Of a stretch of 64,000 nucleotides of DNA, positions 24,867 through 35,244 are shown in pieces. Source of the stretch: Tsukamurella sputi. Lineage in GTDB: Bacteria; Actinomycetota; Actinomycetes; Mycobacteriales; Mycobacteriaceae. The stretch is from NCBI RefSeq assembly GCF_007858445.1, contig NZ_VIGV01000002.1, forward strand, positions 372,001 through 436,000, read 5' to 3'. The translations under genes and the position numbers were made by a program. Under the pieces are notes generated by a model. That model did not search any database, had not been told where the DNA came from, and was given only the letters and a program-made list of their open reading frames with translations. The number at the start of each line of letters is the position of its first letter. Position 1 is the first letter of the stretch.

Positions 24867-26420
24867 ATGCCCTCCGCGCGCACCCGAGCACTCGCCGCCG
24901 CCGGGATCGCCGTCGGCGCCATCGTCGCGGTGTCCGCCTGCGCACCGGTCCCCGCTCCCACCCCCGATTACGTCACGGACTTCGGGAAGGACGGCGGCGC
25001 ACCGTCGAAGGCGCAGGACAAGGGCCCGTCGGGGCCCGAGTGGAAGGCCTCGGCGAAGGATCCGCTCGCCTGGCAGGACTGCACGAACCGCCTCGCGACC
25101 CGCTACGACACTCCCCCCGCCGCGAACGCGACCCTGCAGTGCGCCTCACTCACCGTCCGGGTGGGCGACTCCGGCGCGCCGCTGCAACTGTCCGTCACCC
25201 GGGCGCGGGTTCCCGGAACTCCCGACGGTGCGGCCCCGCTGGTCCTCGTGGGTGGTACCGAGTTCACGGGACAGCGGGCACTGGCCACCCTCGCCGCGGG
25301 CGACAGCCCCGTCCTGGCGAACCGCGCCGTCGTCGCGGTCGAGCGGCGCGGCATCGGCTCGTCGGGGGCGCTGTCCTGCCGCACTCCCGCCGACCAGTCC
25401 GTTCTGCGCAGCGGCGGGACCGCGGGCCCCGGCCTGGACGCGCGCATCGCGAAGATCGGCGAGTCCGCGCAGAAGGCCGCCACCGCCTGCGGTGACGTCT
25501 ACTCCGCGACGATCGCGGACTTCACCGCCGCAGCCGCGGCGGACGATCTCGAGTCCCTCCGCACGGCATGGAACGTGCCGGCACTGGGACTGCTCGCCGT
25601 CGGCGACGGTTCGACGACGGCCCTCGCGTACGCCGCCGAACACCCCAAGCAGGTGGCGCGCCTGGTCCTCGACTCCCCCGTCCGGTACGGGGGAACGGAA
25701 CTCCAGCGGCTCGAGGACGCCGCCCGCGGTACCTCGGCCACCGTCGACGCCGTCACGGCGCAGTGCGGCCCGACGTGCGCCCTCGGCGCGGATCCCGCGG
25801 CCGCGATGCGGGCCGTCATCGACGACGCCGCCGCGGGACGGCTCGGCCCTGTCACCGATTCCGATGTCCGACGGGCCGTCGTGGTCACCCTCGGCATCGG
25901 CCCCGGCGACCGGGACGCCCGCATCACCCGCCTCGCGACCGCACTGCAGAGCGCCCGCTCGGGTGACGCCGCACCGCTGCGCGCCGTGCTGCGTGCCGCG
26001 GACGAGGCCCTGGGCACCGACGGCCAGTTCGTCGCCCGGTGCTCGGACGCCGTCGCCAAGGCGTCTCCCGACCAGATCGCCGCCTCCGCCCGGAAGTGGG
26101 ACCCGGAGTTCCGGCTCGGTGCGGCCACCGCACTCGAGCTCGGCGGCTGCTCCGCCTGGCCGACGATGCCGGCCCCACCGAAGCTGACCGACCTGTCCGT
26201 GAAGTCGGTGGTCGCGACCGCGGCGGCGGATCCGCTCTCCGCGCGCACCGCACTCGACACTCTGACCGGCCAGCTCACCGTCGTCGGCGCGCAGCCCGCG
26301 GCCATCACGTGGGCCGGCCTGGGCGACGGCGCCGTCGTCCGGTCGTCGTGCGTGCAGAAGTCGCTGATCGGTTACCTCGACCGGCTCGACGCACCGTCGA
26401 CCCGCGCCTGCCCCGCCTGA
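24867..26420 (+). CDS. Exported alpha/beta-hydrolase-like lipoprotein, active-site residues missing
   Basis: A 517-aa protein with a signal peptide and a lipobox (VAVSAC), so it is probably lipid-anchored outside. The body is the TAP-like alpha/beta fold: VVAVERRGIGSSG, then the elbow region LLAVGDGSTTALAYA, then RLVLDSPV, and a C-terminal TAP domain. Aligned by the YA...P spacing, the nucleophile position is glycine (A-V-G-D-G instead of G-x-S-x-G), and the last histidine is replaced in WAGLGDGA. It may bind rather than hydrolyse. The position matches Rv2672. TACTGT ends seven bases before ATG 24867, which I chose over an in-frame GTG at 24858 that overlaps the -10. Confidence 0.8.
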   Translation: MPSARTRALAAAGIAVGAIVAVSACAPVPAPTPDYVTDFGKDGGAPSKAQDKGPSGPEWKASAKDPLAWQDCTNRLATRYDTPPAANATLQCASLTVRVGDSGAPLQLSVTRARVPGTPDGAAPLVLVGGTEFTGQRALATLAAGDSPVLANRAVVAVERRGIGSSGALSCRTPADQSVLRSGGTAGPGLDARIAKIGESAQKAATACGDVYSATIADFTAAAAADDLESLRTAWNVPALGLLAVGDGSTTALAYAAEHPKQVARLVLDSPVRYGGTELQRLEDAARGTSATVDAVTAQCGPTCALGADPAAAMRAVIDDAAAGRLGPVTDSDVRRAVVVTLGIGPGDRDARITRLATALQSARSGDAAPLRAVLRAADEALGTDGQFVARCSDAVAKASPDQIAASARKWDPEFRLGAATALELGGCSAWPTMPAPPKLTDLSVKSVVATAAADPLSARTALDTLTGQLTVVGAQPAAITWAGLGDGAVVRSSCVQKSLIGYLDRLDAPSTRACPA

Positions 26421-26492
26421 TCGCACCACCCCGCTCAGGCGGACCCGGGCGGGCCTCCCGTCGGCCGCGGCACCGTCGGATACGGTTTAGCG

Positions 26493-27752
26493 GTGTCGTC
26501 AGTAGCCCCCGCGCGGATGAAGTCCGATCCCGGCCTCGTGGTCAAGGCCATCCTGTGGCCGCTCGCCCTGCTCACGCTGTTGCAGCGGCTCATCGTCCTG
26601 GTTCCGAACGGGAACAAGACCGACGATTTCACCACGGTCTACGCGGCCGCCGTCCGTTTCCTGCGGCACGAACCCGTCTACACGGAGAACTACGACACCG
26701 TCGACCCGCACTACCTGTACCCGCCGTCGGGCACGCTGGTCATGGCGCCCTTCGGGTACTTCGATCCGGAGACGGCGCGGTACATCTTCGTCGGGCTGAG
26801 CACCATCGCGCTGCTCCTCGCGCTCTACGTACTGCTCCGGATGTTCGGCTACGGCCTGAACTCCGTCGTCGCGCCGGTCGTGCTGTTCTTCGCGGTCACG
26901 ACCGAGGCCGTGACCAGCACCCTCGTCTACACGAACTTCAACTGCTTCGTGCTGCTGGCCGAGGTGGCGGCGATGGCGCTGCTGCTCAAGCGGAAGGACC
27001 TGTGGGCCGGCGTTCCGCTGGGCCTGTCCTTCGCCGTCAAGCCGCTGTTGTTCGTGATGCTCCTGCTGATCGTGGCGAACCGGCAGTGGAAGGCCCTGAT
27101 CGGCGCGATCGGCATCCCCGTGGTGTTGATGGGCGTGGGCATGCTGTTCTCCGCGGACCGCACCGAGTTCTTCCACAAGACACTGCCGTACCTCGGGCAG
27201 GCGCGCGACTACTACAACAGTTCGATCGCCGGTAATGCGCAGTACTTCGGCCTGCCGACCTGGCTGGACTACTTCCTCCGCGCCGCGGTGGTCGTCATGG
27301 CCGCCGTCACGCTATGGCTGCTCTGGAGGTTCTACCGCTCGAGCAACGAGCTGCTGTGGCTCGCAACCTCCACCGGCACCCTGCTCACCACGTCGTGGCT
27401 CGTGATGTCGCTGGGCCAGGGCTACTACTCGATGCTGCTGTTCCCGATGCTCATGACGGTGGTCTTCCGCAGCTCGGTGATGGGCAACTGGCCGTCGTGG
27501 GTCGCGGTGTACGGCTTCCTCAGCTACGACTTCTGGCTGTCGGGCAAATGGCCCGCCTTCGGGCGGTCGCTGGCCTACCTCAAGTGCACCCTCGGCTGGT
27601 CGCTCCTGATCATCGTGCCGTTCTGCGTGCTGCTCTTCCGGTACCTCGACGCGAGGGCGGAGAACCGTCTCGACGAGGGCATCGACCGGCCGCTCGCGCC
27701 CGACGAGGAGCCCGGGAAGCACGAGCTGGCACCATCCGCCGCACGCGGTTAA
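26493..27752 (+). CDS. aftC: Probable alpha-(1->3)-arabinofuranosyltransferase AftC
   Basis: A 419-aa GT-C type integral membrane enzyme with roughly ten helices. The usual catalytic aspartates of the first outer loop appear as D44-D45 in GNKTDDFTTVYAAA; YPPSG and a long run of hydrophobic helices follow, with a charged C-terminal tail (RAENRLDEGIDRPLAPDEEP). AftC adds alpha-1,3 branches from decaprenyl-phospho-arabinose to arabinogalactan and lipoarabinomannan, which supports a mycolic-acid organism. The call rests on the family features and on its place between Rv2672- and Rv2674-like genes. TACGGT ends six bases before GTG 26493; a downstream ATG at 26517 is less likely. Confidence 0.88.
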   Translation: MSSVAPARMKSDPGLVVKAILWPLALLTLLQRLIVLVPNGNKTDDFTTVYAAAVRFLRHEPVYTENYDTVDPHYLYPPSGTLVMAPFGYFDPETARYIFVGLSTIALLLALYVLLRMFGYGLNSVVAPVVLFFAVTTEAVTSTLVYTNFNCFVLLAEVAAMALLLKRKDLWAGVPLGLSFAVKPLLFVMLLLIVANRQWKALIGAIGIPVVLMGVGMLFSADRTEFFHKTLPYLGQARDYYNSSIAGNAQYFGLPTWLDYFLRAAVVVMAAVTLWLLWRFYRSSNELLWLATSTGTLLTTSWLVMSLGQGYYSMLLFPMLMTVVFRSSVMGNWPSWVAVYGFLSYDFWLSGKWPAFGRSLAYLKCTLGWSLLIIVPFCVLLFRYLDARAENRLDEGIDRPLAPDEEPGKHELAPSAARG

Positions 27753-27761
27753 GTTGGAGGA

Positions 27762-28187
27762 ATGAGCGAGGCCAGTACTCCCAAGCCCAAACTGCAGCTG
27801 AGCGATTCGGAGTGGCGGCAGCGCCTCACGGCGCCCGAGTTCCGCGTCCTGCGGCAGGCGGGCACCGAGGCGCCCTTCACCGGTGAGTACACCGACACCA
27901 AGACCTCCGGCGTCTACCGCTGCCGCGCCTGCGGCGAGGAGCTCTTCCGCTCGGACACGAAGTTCGATTCGCACTGCGGCTGGCCGTCGTTCTTCTCACC
28001 GCTCGCCGGCGACAAGATCATCGAGCGCGTCGACACCTCCCTCGGCATGCGCCGCGTGGAGGTGCTGTGCGCCAACTGCGGCAGCCACCTGGGCCACGTC
28101 TTCGAGGGCGAGGGCTACGACACCCCCACCGACCTGCGCTACTGCATCAACTCGATCTCCATGCGGCTGGAGCCGGACGAGGCGTGA
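27762..28187 (+). CDS. msrB: Peptide methionine-(R)-S-oxide reductase
   Basis: A 141-aa cytoplasmic repair enzyme for R-methionine sulfoxide. Zinc ligands C54/C57 (CRAC) and C103/C106 (CANC) are present, with the catalytic C128 in RYCINS. HCGWPSFF and LGHVFEGEG complete the family signature. The resolving cysteine position may be C72. GGAGG just before the ATG decides the start, and it is nine bases after aftC, so the two can be co-transcribed. It is convergent with hemQ, 18 bases away. Confidence 0.97.
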   Translation: MSEASTPKPKLQLSDSEWRQRLTAPEFRVLRQAGTEAPFTGEYTDTKTSGVYRCRACGEELFRSDTKFDSHCGWPSFFSPLAGDKIIERVDTSLGMRRVEVLCANCGSHLGHVFEGEGYDTPTDLRYCINSISMRLEPDEA

Positions 28188-28205
28188 GCCTCGCCCGGCC
28201 CGCCG

Positions 28206-28907
28206 TCACGGCAGAGCGGTGACGAGTTCGCTCACGCCCGTTCGCGGTCCGGAGAAGAAGGGCGTCTCCTCGCGGGTGTGGCGCCGCGCGTCGGTGGCGC
28301 GCAGGTCGCGCATCAGGTCGACGATGCGGTGCATCTCCGGGGCCTCGAAGGCCAGCAGCCACTCGTAGTCGCCGAGCGCGAACGCCGGCACGGTGTTCGC
28401 ACGGACGTCCGGGTAGCCGCGCGCGGCCCGCCCGTGATCGGCCAGCATCGTGCGCCGCTCGTCATCGGGCAGCAGGTACCACTCGAGGCTGCGCACGAAG
28501 GGGTACACGCAGATGTACGCGCCCGGATCCTCTCCCGCGAGGAAGGCGGGGATGTGGCTCTTGTTGAACTCCGCCGGACGGTGCAGCGCGGTGCTGGACC
28601 ACACCGGATCGCTCGCGCGGCCGAGCGCGGTGCTGCGCCGGAAGTCATTGTAGGCGGCCTGCAGGTCCTCGAGCTTCTCCGCGTGCCACCAGATCATGAA
28701 ATCGGCGTCGGCACGCATGCCCGCGACGTTGTAGACACCGCGGACCACCAGATCGCCCTCCTGGATCTTCGCCAGGAAGGCCTCGGCCTCGGCGGCCGCC
28801 GCGGACCGCTGCTCGTCGTCGCCCAGCTCCCCCGGCGAGATCGAGAACACCGAGAACATGAGGTAGCGAACGGTCGAATTGAGCTCCGCGTAATCCAGTT
28901 TGGCCAT
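28206..28907 (-). CDS. hemQ: Coproheme decarboxylase HemQ (chlorite-dismutase family)
   Basis: A 233-aa enzyme that turns coproheme into heme b by two oxidative decarboxylations. The key residues are Y135 in [12 protein letters not shown], the radical site, and H158 in [13 protein letters not shown], the proximal heme ligand. It lacks the arginine of true chlorite dismutases. I chose the ATG at 28907, because TACCAT lies seven bases upstream of it and the extra eight residues of the longer frame are not family-like. It completes the hemE-hemG-hemQ set of the coproporphyrin pathway. Leaderless transcription would let it be expressed apart from hemG. Confidence 0.95.
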   Translation of the reverse strand: MAKLDYAELNSTVRYLMFSVFSISPGELGDDEQRSAAAAEAEAFLAKIQEGDLVVRGVYNVAGMRADADFMIWWHAEKLEDLQAAYNDFRRSTALGRASDPVWSSTALHRPAEFNKSHIPAFLAGEDPGAYICVYPFVRSLEWYLLPDDERRTMLADHGRAARGYPDVRANTVPAFALGDYEWLLAFEAPEMHRIVDLMRDLRATDARRHTREETPFFSGPRTGVSELVTALP

Positions 28908-28940
28908 GCCACCGATGGTAGTCCCGCGCACGGGACCGCC

Positions 28941-30206
28941 TCAGGACAGGTCGGCCAGCACCCGCTGCGCCGCGGCCTCCGCGCGGGCGATGCACGCGGG
29001 CACGCCGACGCCGTCGAAGTACGCGCCCGCGAGCGCCAGGCCCTTCGGCGTCGCCTCCTCGATCGCCGCGAGCGTCTGGCGATGGCCGGGGAGGTAGACG
29101 GGAATGCCCTCGTACCAGCGCTGGACGTGCGCGGCGGTCGGTTCGACGGTGAGCCCGAGCACGTTCGCGAGATCGTCCCGCGCCGCGGCGATCAGCCCCG
29201 CATCCACATCGTCGACGATCCGGCTCACGCCGAGACGGCCGAAGGACAGGCGGACGGTGCCATCGGGCAGGTGGTCCCACTTGCGGCCGGAGAGCGTGAG
29301 CGCCTTCGCGCTGACCTGCTCGCGGCTCGCCATGAGAACGCCGGAGAGTTCGGGCAGCTCGACGTCCTCGGGCAGCCGCAGCGTCACCAGCGCGGAGCTG
29401 GCGGCGGGAATCGCGCCCACGGCGGTGCCCAACTCGGGCAGGCTCATCCCCACGAGGCGCCCCACCTGCGGCGCCGGCACGGCGAGCACGACCGCGTCGA
29501 ACATGGAGCCGCGCAGGCTCCAACCCGGCCGCACCTCGGGGACGGGCGCACCGAGCATGATGCGGTCGCCCAGTCGCTCCGTCAGGGCGTCGAGCAACTG
29601 CTGATAGCCGCCGCGGAAGGCACCGAAGACCGGGGTGTCGACCGGCTCGCCCAGGACGTCGCGCACGGCCTCGCCGAGCGACGACGCGCCCTCGTCGAGC
29701 CGGGTCGCCAACGCGGGCAGTGCCGCCCGCACGGAGACGTCGTCGGCGTGGGCCGCGTACACCCCGGCCACCATCGGGTCGACGCTGCGTTCGACGACCT
29801 CGTCACCCAGGCGCGAGCGGACGAGCGCACCGATCGAGGCGTCCGCCCCCGGGTTCCAGCGCAGCGGGATCCGCACCTCGTCGGCGTCCCCCGGTACCCC
29901 CATCAGGGTGCGGCCGAAACCGCCCCGGAGCGCACCGTCGGCGAACAGGGCCGGGCGCCGTCCGGACGGCTCGACCACGTCGTCGGCGAGGCCCAACTCC
30001 GCGGCGAGATCCAGGACCTCGGGACGGCGCCGGACGAAGGCCTCCGCTCCCACGTCGAGGCGGGTGCCGCCGATGGTCTCCGAACGCAGCTTGCCGCCGA
30101 CGCGATTACCCGATTCGAAGACGGTGACGCGCGCGCCCGCCTGCTGCAGGCGCAGCGCCGCGACCAGACCTGAGATGCCCGCCCCGACGACGGCGACGTT
30201 GCTCAC
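28941..30206 (-). CDS. hemG: Coproporphyrinogen III / protoporphyrinogen oxidase (FAD)
   Basis: A 421-aa flavin oxidase of the HemY/CgoX family. The FAD dinucleotide fold is at residues 5-30 with [15 protein letters not shown] and the acidic end [14 protein letters not shown]. The C-terminal half has the [15 protein letters not shown] and GVGVPACIA segments that hold the flavin ring. In organisms with HemQ this enzyme oxidises coproporphyrinogen III to coproporphyrin III. The GTG start overlaps the hemE stop by four bases (GTGA), so the two are coupled. A much longer open frame upstream runs through hemE in another frame and is not real. Confidence 0.93.
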   Translation of the reverse strand: MSNVAVVGAGISGLVAALRLQQAGARVTVFESGNRVGGKLRSETIGGTRLDVGAEAFVRRRPEVLDLAAELGLADDVVEPSGRRPALFADGALRGGFGRTLMGVPGDADEVRIPLRWNPGADASIGALVRSRLGDEVVERSVDPMVAGVYAAHADDVSVRAALPALATRLDEGASSLGEAVRDVLGEPVDTPVFGAFRGGYQQLLDALTERLGDRIMLGAPVPEVRPGWSLRGSMFDAVVLAVPAPQVGRLVGMSLPELGTAVGAIPAASSALVTLRLPEDVELPELSGVLMASREQVSAKALTLSGRKWDHLPDGTVRLSFGRLGVSRIVDDVDAGLIAAARDDLANVLGLTVEPTAAHVQRWYEGIPVYLPGHRQTLAAIEEATPKGLALAGAYFDGVGVPACIARAEAAAQRVLADLS

Positions 30207-31276
30207 AGCTCGTGCACCAGGTCGACGACGCGCGTGAGCACATCGGGATCGGTCGACGGGAGAACGCCGTGGCCCAGGTTGAAGACGTGTCCGATCGCCC
30301 CGGCCGCGAGTGCGGCGTCGGCGTCGGCGACGACCCTGCGCACCTGCTCCTCGACGGTGTCGCGGTCCGCCATCAGGGTCGCCGGATCGAGGTTGCCCTG
30401 CAGGGCCTTCCCCGCCCCGACGCGGCGCGCGGCCACGTCGAGCGGGACGCGCCAGTCGACGCCCACCACGTCGGCACCGGCCTCCCCCATGGCTCCGAGC
30501 AGCTCGCCCGTGCCGACACCGAAGTGGAAGGCGGGCAGCGCCGGTGCGCTCTGCCGCAGGGCCGCGAAGACCTTGGCCGAGTGCGGCTGCACGTACTCGC
30601 GGTAGTCGGCGAGCGAGAGCGCGCCGGCCCAGGAGTCGAAGAGCTGGAAGGCCTGCACACCCGCGTCCGCCTGGACCCGCAGGAAGGTGATCGCGACGTC
30701 GGCCAGTGCGTCGAGTAGCGCGTGCCAGGTCTGCGGCTCGGAGTACATCAGCGCCTTGGTGCGCTCGTGATTGCGGCTGGGGCCGCCCTCCACGAGGTAC
30801 GAGGCGAGCGTGAACGGGGCACCCGAGAAGCCGATGAGCGCGACGCCGGCGGGCAGTTCGCCGCGGAGCAGACGGACCGCCTCCGCGATGGGCTCGACCT
30901 GGGCGGCGTCGAGGTGCGGCATCGCGGCCACCGCGGCCGCGTCGCGGATCGGCTGCTCGACGACGGGGCCGATGCCGCTCACGATGTCGAGGTCGACGCC
31001 CGCCGCCTTGAGCGGGACCACGATGTCGGAGAACAGGATCGCCGCGTCGGTGCGGTGCCGGCGCACGGGTTGCAGCGTGATCTCGCACACCAGGTCGGGG
31101 CGGAAGCACGACTGCAGCATGCCGACGCCCTCGCGCGCCTTGCGGTACTCGGGCAGCGAGCGCCCCGCCTGCCGCATGAACCACACCGGGCGGTGGGCGG
31201 GCGTGCGCCCCGCCGCCGCGTCGAGCAGCGGATACGCCGTCGCTCCGGCCGTCGTCGATCGATCCTCGTTACTCAT
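30203..31276 (-). CDS. hemE: Uroporphyrinogen III decarboxylase
   Basis: A 357-aa cytoplasmic enzyme that removes four carboxyl groups to give coproporphyrinogen III. The signature [16 protein letters not shown] is near residue 31, and the catalytic region [16 protein letters not shown] follows; [16 protein letters not shown] is at about residue 151. I placed the start at ATG 31276. An in-frame TTG six bases earlier is also possible. It leads the operon hemE-hemG and is divergent from the DUF3000 gene, with a 95-base gap. It matches Rv2678c of M. tuberculosis in position. Confidence 0.95.
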   Translation of the reverse strand: MSNEDRSTTAGATAYPLLDAAAGRTPAHRPVWFMRQAGRSLPEYRKAREGVGMLQSCFRPDLVCEITLQPVRRHRTDAAILFSDIVVPLKAAGVDLDIVSGIGPVVEQPIRDAAAVAAMPHLDAAQVEPIAEAVRLLRGELPAGVALIGFSGAPFTLASYLVEGGPSRNHERTKALMYSEPQTWHALLDALADVAITFLRVQADAGVQAFQLFDSWAGALSLADYREYVQPHSAKVFAALRQSAPALPAFHFGVGTGELLGAMGEAGADVVGVDWRVPLDVAARRVGAGKALQGNLDPATLMADRDTVEEQVRRVVADADAALAAGAIGHVFNLGHGVLPSTDPDVLTRVVDLVHEL

Positions 31277-31371
31277 CGTCAACGATCATGTCATGACCTC
31301 CGCGTCCGTAGGCCGAGGCCTGCGGCGCGCCTCCGCCGGGAGCACCCTCGGAGCGGCTACGGTCACGGTTT

Positions 31372-31989
31372 GTGAGCCAACCAGGAACGGGTGACGAGAC
31401 GACGGGCGGTGCCGGAACGCGCGGCGCCGAGCCGGAGTCCTTCCGCGTCGCCGTCGAGTCCCTGCACACGGCGACGGTCCGCCCCGAGATCGAGATCGGC
31501 AGCATCCGGCCGCCGCAGCGACTGGCACCGTACAGCTACGCGCTCGGCGCCGAGGTCCGTGCTCCCGAGACGGACGCGGTACCGGAGAACTCGGACGGCG
31601 AGACCTTCGGCCGCCTGATCCTGCTCCACGACCCCCACGGGCACGAGGCCTGGAACGGCCTGATGCGACTCGTCGCGTACGTGCAGTCCGAGGTCGACGA
31701 GTCCCTGGCCTCCGACCCCCTGCTCCCCGAGGTCGCGTGGAGCTGGCTGACCGACGCTCTCGCCGAACGCGGCCAGGAGGTGACCGCCTTGGGCGGCACC
31801 GTCACGGCCACCGCGTCGGTGCGGTACGGCGACATCGCCGGTCCCCCGCGCGCGCACCAACTGGAGCTGCGCGCCTCGTGGACTCCCCTCGGCGAGGACC
31901 TCTCCGGGCACGTCGAGGCCTTCTGCGCGGTCCTGGAGACCGCTGCGGGCCTGCCGCCGGCGGGTATCACCCGGCTCGGCTCGGTCTAG
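31372..31989 (+). CDS. DUF3000 family protein
   Basis: A 205-aa soluble protein of unknown function, conserved beside rnd in actinobacteria (Rv2680 in M. tuberculosis). Recognisable pieces are the amphipathic start (FRVAVESLHTATVRPEIEIG), RLAPYSYALGAEV, LILLHDPHGHEAWNGLMRLV and the beta-rich C-terminus (LELRASWTPLG). There is no signal peptide or metal motif. TACGGT stands eight bases before the GTG, suggesting a leaderless start. It lies nine bases before rnd, so the two are probably one transcript and the protein may help RNA processing. Confidence 0.85.
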   Translation: MSQPGTGDETTGGAGTRGAEPESFRVAVESLHTATVRPEIEIGSIRPPQRLAPYSYALGAEVRAPETDAVPENSDGETFGRLILLHDPHGHEAWNGLMRLVAYVQSEVDESLASDPLLPEVAWSWLTDALAERGQEVTALGGTVTATASVRYGDIAGPPRAHQLELRASWTPLGEDLSGHVEAFCAVLETAAGLPPAGITRLGSV

Positions 31990-31997
31990 GCGCCGCA

Positions 31998-33218
31998 GTG
32001 GGCAAGGCTTCGTCGGAACCCGTCCCGGGCATTCCGCTCACCGAGCCGGCCGACGGCGTCCCCGAGCCCCTGACCACGGTCGAGGAGTTCGCGGAGTGCG
32101 CCGCCGCGCTGCACCGGGGTACCGGCCCCGTCGCCGTGGACACCGAGCGCGCGTCCGGGTTCACGTACTCGTCCCGCGCCTACCTGATCCAGATCAAGCG
32201 CACCGGCTCCGGCCTGTTCCTCCTCGATCCGATCCACGAGCCCGAGGGCCTGGCACCGGTGATCACCGCGATGCGGGACGTCGAATGGGTGCTGCACGCC
32301 GCGGATCAGGACCTTCCGTGCCTGCGGGACGACGGCTTCGAATGCGACGCGCTGTTCGACACCGAGCTGGCCGGACGCCTGCTGGGGGCTCCGCGCGTCA
32401 ACCTCGCGGCCATGACCTCGGAGTACACCGGGTACGCGCTCGCGAAGGGCCACGGCGCCGCCGATTGGAGCACGCGCCCGCTGCCGCACGACTGGCTGAA
32501 CTACGCTGCGCTCGACGTCGAGGTGCTGGTGGACCTACGCGACGAGGCCTACGAGCGGCTCGAGGACGCCGGAAAGCTTCCGTGGGCGCTGGAGGAGTTC
32601 GAGTACGAGCGGACCCGGCCGGCCCCGGCCCCCAAGCCCGACCCGTGGCGCCGCCTCTCCGGCCTCAGCACACTGCGCAATCGCCGTCAGCTGGCCCGCG
32701 CGCGCGAACTGTGGCTGGCCCGCGACGAGATGGCCGAGCAGCGCAACGTCGCTCCCGGGCGCACCCTGCCCGACGCCGCGATCGTCAACGCCGCCGCGAA
32801 GAACCCGGTCACCGAGGCGGAACTGACCGCGCTGCCGGTGTTCGGCGGGCCGCGGATGAAGCGCTCGGCGAAGCGCTGGCTCGGGGCGATCCATCGCGCG
32901 AACGATCTCCCCGACGCCTCCCTGCCGCCCCTGCACGGCCCCCGCAACGGAATGCCTGCCAACAACCGCTGGGCCAAGTCGAACCCGGAGGCGGCGGAGC
33001 GGCTGGCCGCGGTCCGCGCAGCGCTCACGGTGATCTCGGACGAGGTGTCGGTCCCGGTGGAGAACCTCTTGCCGACGGACGCCGTCCGCAGCCTGTGCTG
33101 GGAGGGCACGGCGACCGGGGTCACCCAGGTCGAGGACGCTCTCGCGGCCGCCGGCGCCCGGAACTGGCAGCGCCGCCTCACGGTGACGGCCGTCGCCGAG
33201 GCGCTCTCCGACGCCTAA
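31998..33218 (+). CDS. rnd: Ribonuclease D-like 3'-5' exonuclease with HRDC domain
   Basis: A 406-aa DEDDy exonuclease. Acidic residues of the active site appear in VAVDTERA (D-x-E), in the VLHAADQDLPCL segment and in NYAALDVEVLVDL, where the tyrosine and aspartate close the DEDDy set. The HRDC-type helical domain is at about 210-290 (LARARELWLARDEMAEQRN). It trims 3' ends of tRNA precursors and other RNA. The GTG start is eight bases after the DUF3000 stop. It is convergent with dxs. Confidence 0.9.
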   Translation: MGKASSEPVPGIPLTEPADGVPEPLTTVEEFAECAAALHRGTGPVAVDTERASGFTYSSRAYLIQIKRTGSGLFLLDPIHEPEGLAPVITAMRDVEWVLHAADQDLPCLRDDGFECDALFDTELAGRLLGAPRVNLAAMTSEYTGYALAKGHGAADWSTRPLPHDWLNYAALDVEVLVDLRDEAYERLEDAGKLPWALEEFEYERTRPAPAPKPDPWRRLSGLSTLRNRRQLARARELWLARDEMAEQRNVAPGRTLPDAAIVNAAAKNPVTEAELTALPVFGGPRMKRSAKRWLGAIHRANDLPDASLPPLHGPRNGMPANNRWAKSNPEAAERLAAVRAALTVISDEVSVPVENLLPTDAVRSLCWEGTATGVTQVEDALAAAGARNWQRRLTVTAVAEALSDA

Positions 33219-33266
33219 CCGCGAATCCGGCCCACGGGCCCGTATCGGCCCGTCAGCGCGGGGATG

Positions 33267-35204
33267 TCAGCGCACCTGCTCGGGAGCCGCGGGCTCCTTC
33301 GCGACGGCGACGCTCACGTGCGCGCACGCCGTGACCCATCCGGTGATGCGGAAGGCGATCTCCGACGGGGTCAAACCCAGATCGGTGAGGATCTCGCCGC
33401 GCGAGGCGTGGTCGAGGAAGGCCTGCTCGATACCGAGGACGCGGGTCGGGACGTCGACCTCCGCGCGCTGCAGGGCGGCCGTGACGGCTGCGCCGATACC
33501 GCCCGCGACGCCGTTGTCCTCCAGAGTCACGACGAGCTGGTGCACACGCGCCAGCTCGACGATCGAGCCCGGCACGGGAAGCACCCAGCGGGGGTCGACG
33601 ACCGTCGCCGAGATCCCCTGGTCCCGGAGGCGGGAGGCGACGTCGACCGCGGTGTGCGCGAACGGCCCGACGGCGACGATCAGCACGTCGCCGCCCGTGG
33701 AACCGCTGTCGACGAGGACGTCGGCACCGTCGGGCAGACGGCGGACGGCCGCGAGATCGGCCGGCACCGAGCCCTTGGGATAGCGGACGAGCGTGGGGGC
33801 GTCGGCGACGTCGAGCGCCTCGGCGAACTCCTCGCGCAGCCGCGCGGCATCGCGCGGGACCGCGACGCGCAGGCCCGGGACGATCGAGGCGAGCGACAGG
33901 TCCCACATGCCGTGATGGCTGGCACCGTCCGGCCCCGTGACGCCGGAGCGGTCGAGGACCACGGTGACGCCCTGCTTGAGCAGCGCGACGTCCATGAGCA
34001 GCTGGTCGAAGGCGCGGTTGAGGAACGTGGCGTACAGCGCGACCACCGGGTGCATGCCGCCCAGCGCGAGGCCGGCCGCGGAGGTGAGGGCGTGCTGTTC
34101 GGCGATGCCCACGTCGTACATGCGCTCGGGGAACTTGCGGCCGAAGTCGGCAACGCCGGTGGGCTCGGCCATGGCGCCGGTGATCGCCACGACATCGGTG
34201 CGGCTCTCGCCATGGGCGACCAGCTCCTCCGCGAAGACCGAGGTCCAGTCCTGGCTTCCGCCCCCGGATCCGCTGATGGGCAGGCCGGTGGCGGGGTCGA
34301 TCACGCCGATGCCGTGCATCTGGTCGGCCTCGTGGTTCTCGGCGTGCTCGTAGCCGTTGCCCTTGCGGGTGAGGGCGTGCACGACGACGGGGCCGCCGAA
34401 GTCCTTCGCCCGCCAGAGGGCCGCCTCAAGGGCCGCCTCGTCGTGCCCGTCGATGGGGCCGACGTACTTGAGGCCGAGGTCCGCGAACAGCGCCTGCGGG
34501 CTCACCATGTCCTTGATCCCGGCCTTCATGCCGTGCAGCACGGAGTACGCGGGCTCCCCCAGCACGGGCACGTTGCGCAGCCGCCGCCGCGCCTCGCCGA
34601 GGAGGCGCTCGTACTCGGGCTGGGTGCGCAGGCCGGACAGGTGCGTCGCGAGCCCGCCGATGGTGGGCGCGTAGGAGCGGCCGTTGTCGTTGACGACGAT
34701 CACCACGGGCCGGTCCGACGCCGCGATGTTGTTGAGCGCCTCCCAGCACATGCCGCCGGTGAGGGCGCCGTCACCCACGACGGCGACGACGGTGCGCTTC
34801 TCCCCCTTGAGCGCGAAGGCCTTGGCGAGGCCGTCCGCGTAGCTCAGCGCTGCGGAGGCGTGCGAGGACTCGACCCAGTCGTGCTCCGACTCGGCGCGGC
34901 ACGGGTACCCCGACAGGCCGCCGGCCTGGCGCAGTGTGTCGAAGCCGTCGCGGCGGCCCGTGAGGATCTTGTGCACGTAGGCCTGATGCCCCGTGTCGAA
35001 GAGCACGGGGTCGGTCGGCGAGTCGAAGACGCGGTGGATGGCCATCGTGAGCTCCACCACGCCGAGGTTGGGGCCGAGGTGCCCGCCGGTCGCCGAGACC
35101 TTCTCCACGAGGAAGTCGCGGATCTCCCCCGCGAGCTCCGTGAGCTGGTCCTGGTCCAGCCGACGCAGGTCGCGCGGGGTCTCGATGGTGCGCAGCAGGT
35201 TCAT
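33267..35204 (-). CDS. dxs: 1-deoxy-D-xylulose-5-phosphate synthase
   Basis: A 645-aa thiamine-diphosphate enzyme that condenses pyruvate and glyceraldehyde 3-phosphate, the first step of the MEP isoprenoid pathway. The TPP-Mg motif begins [11 protein letters not shown] and ends ALNN at about residues 140-160. [14 protein letters not shown] is the substrate region, and the transketolase-like C-terminal half holds [11 protein letters not shown] with the catalytic glutamate. GAGGG two to seven bases before ATG 35204 decides this start over a longer in-frame start at 35255. It provides precursors for decaprenyl-phosphate, used by AftC. Confidence 0.97.
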   Translation of the reverse strand: MNLLRTIETPRDLRRLDQDQLTELAGEIRDFLVEKVSATGGHLGPNLGVVELTMAIHRVFDSPTDPVLFDTGHQAYVHKILTGRRDGFDTLRQAGGLSGYPCRAESEHDWVESSHASAALSYADGLAKAFALKGEKRTVVAVVGDGALTGGMCWEALNNIAASDRPVVIVVNDNGRSYAPTIGGLATHLSGLRTQPEYERLLGEARRRLRNVPVLGEPAYSVLHGMKAGIKDMVSPQALFADLGLKYVGPIDGHDEAALEAALWRAKDFGGPVVVHALTRKGNGYEHAENHEADQMHGIGVIDPATGLPISGSGGGSQDWTSVFAEELVAHGESRTDVVAITGAMAEPTGVADFGRKFPERMYDVGIAEQHALTSAAGLALGGMHPVVALYATFLNRAFDQLLMDVALLKQGVTVVLDRSGVTGPDGASHHGMWDLSLASIVPGLRVAVPRDAARLREEFAEALDVADAPTLVRYPKGSVPADLAAVRRLPDGADVLVDSGSTGGDVLIVAVGPFAHTAVDVASRLRDQGISATVVDPRWVLPVPGSIVELARVHQLVVTLEDNGVAGGIGAAVTAALQRAEVDVPTRVLGIEQAFLDHASRGEILTDLGLTPSEIAFRITGWVTACAHVSVAVAKEPAAPEQVR

Positions 35205-35244
35205 ATCCCTCGTGTCTACTCCCGTGAGAGGTGCCTTGGCCACT

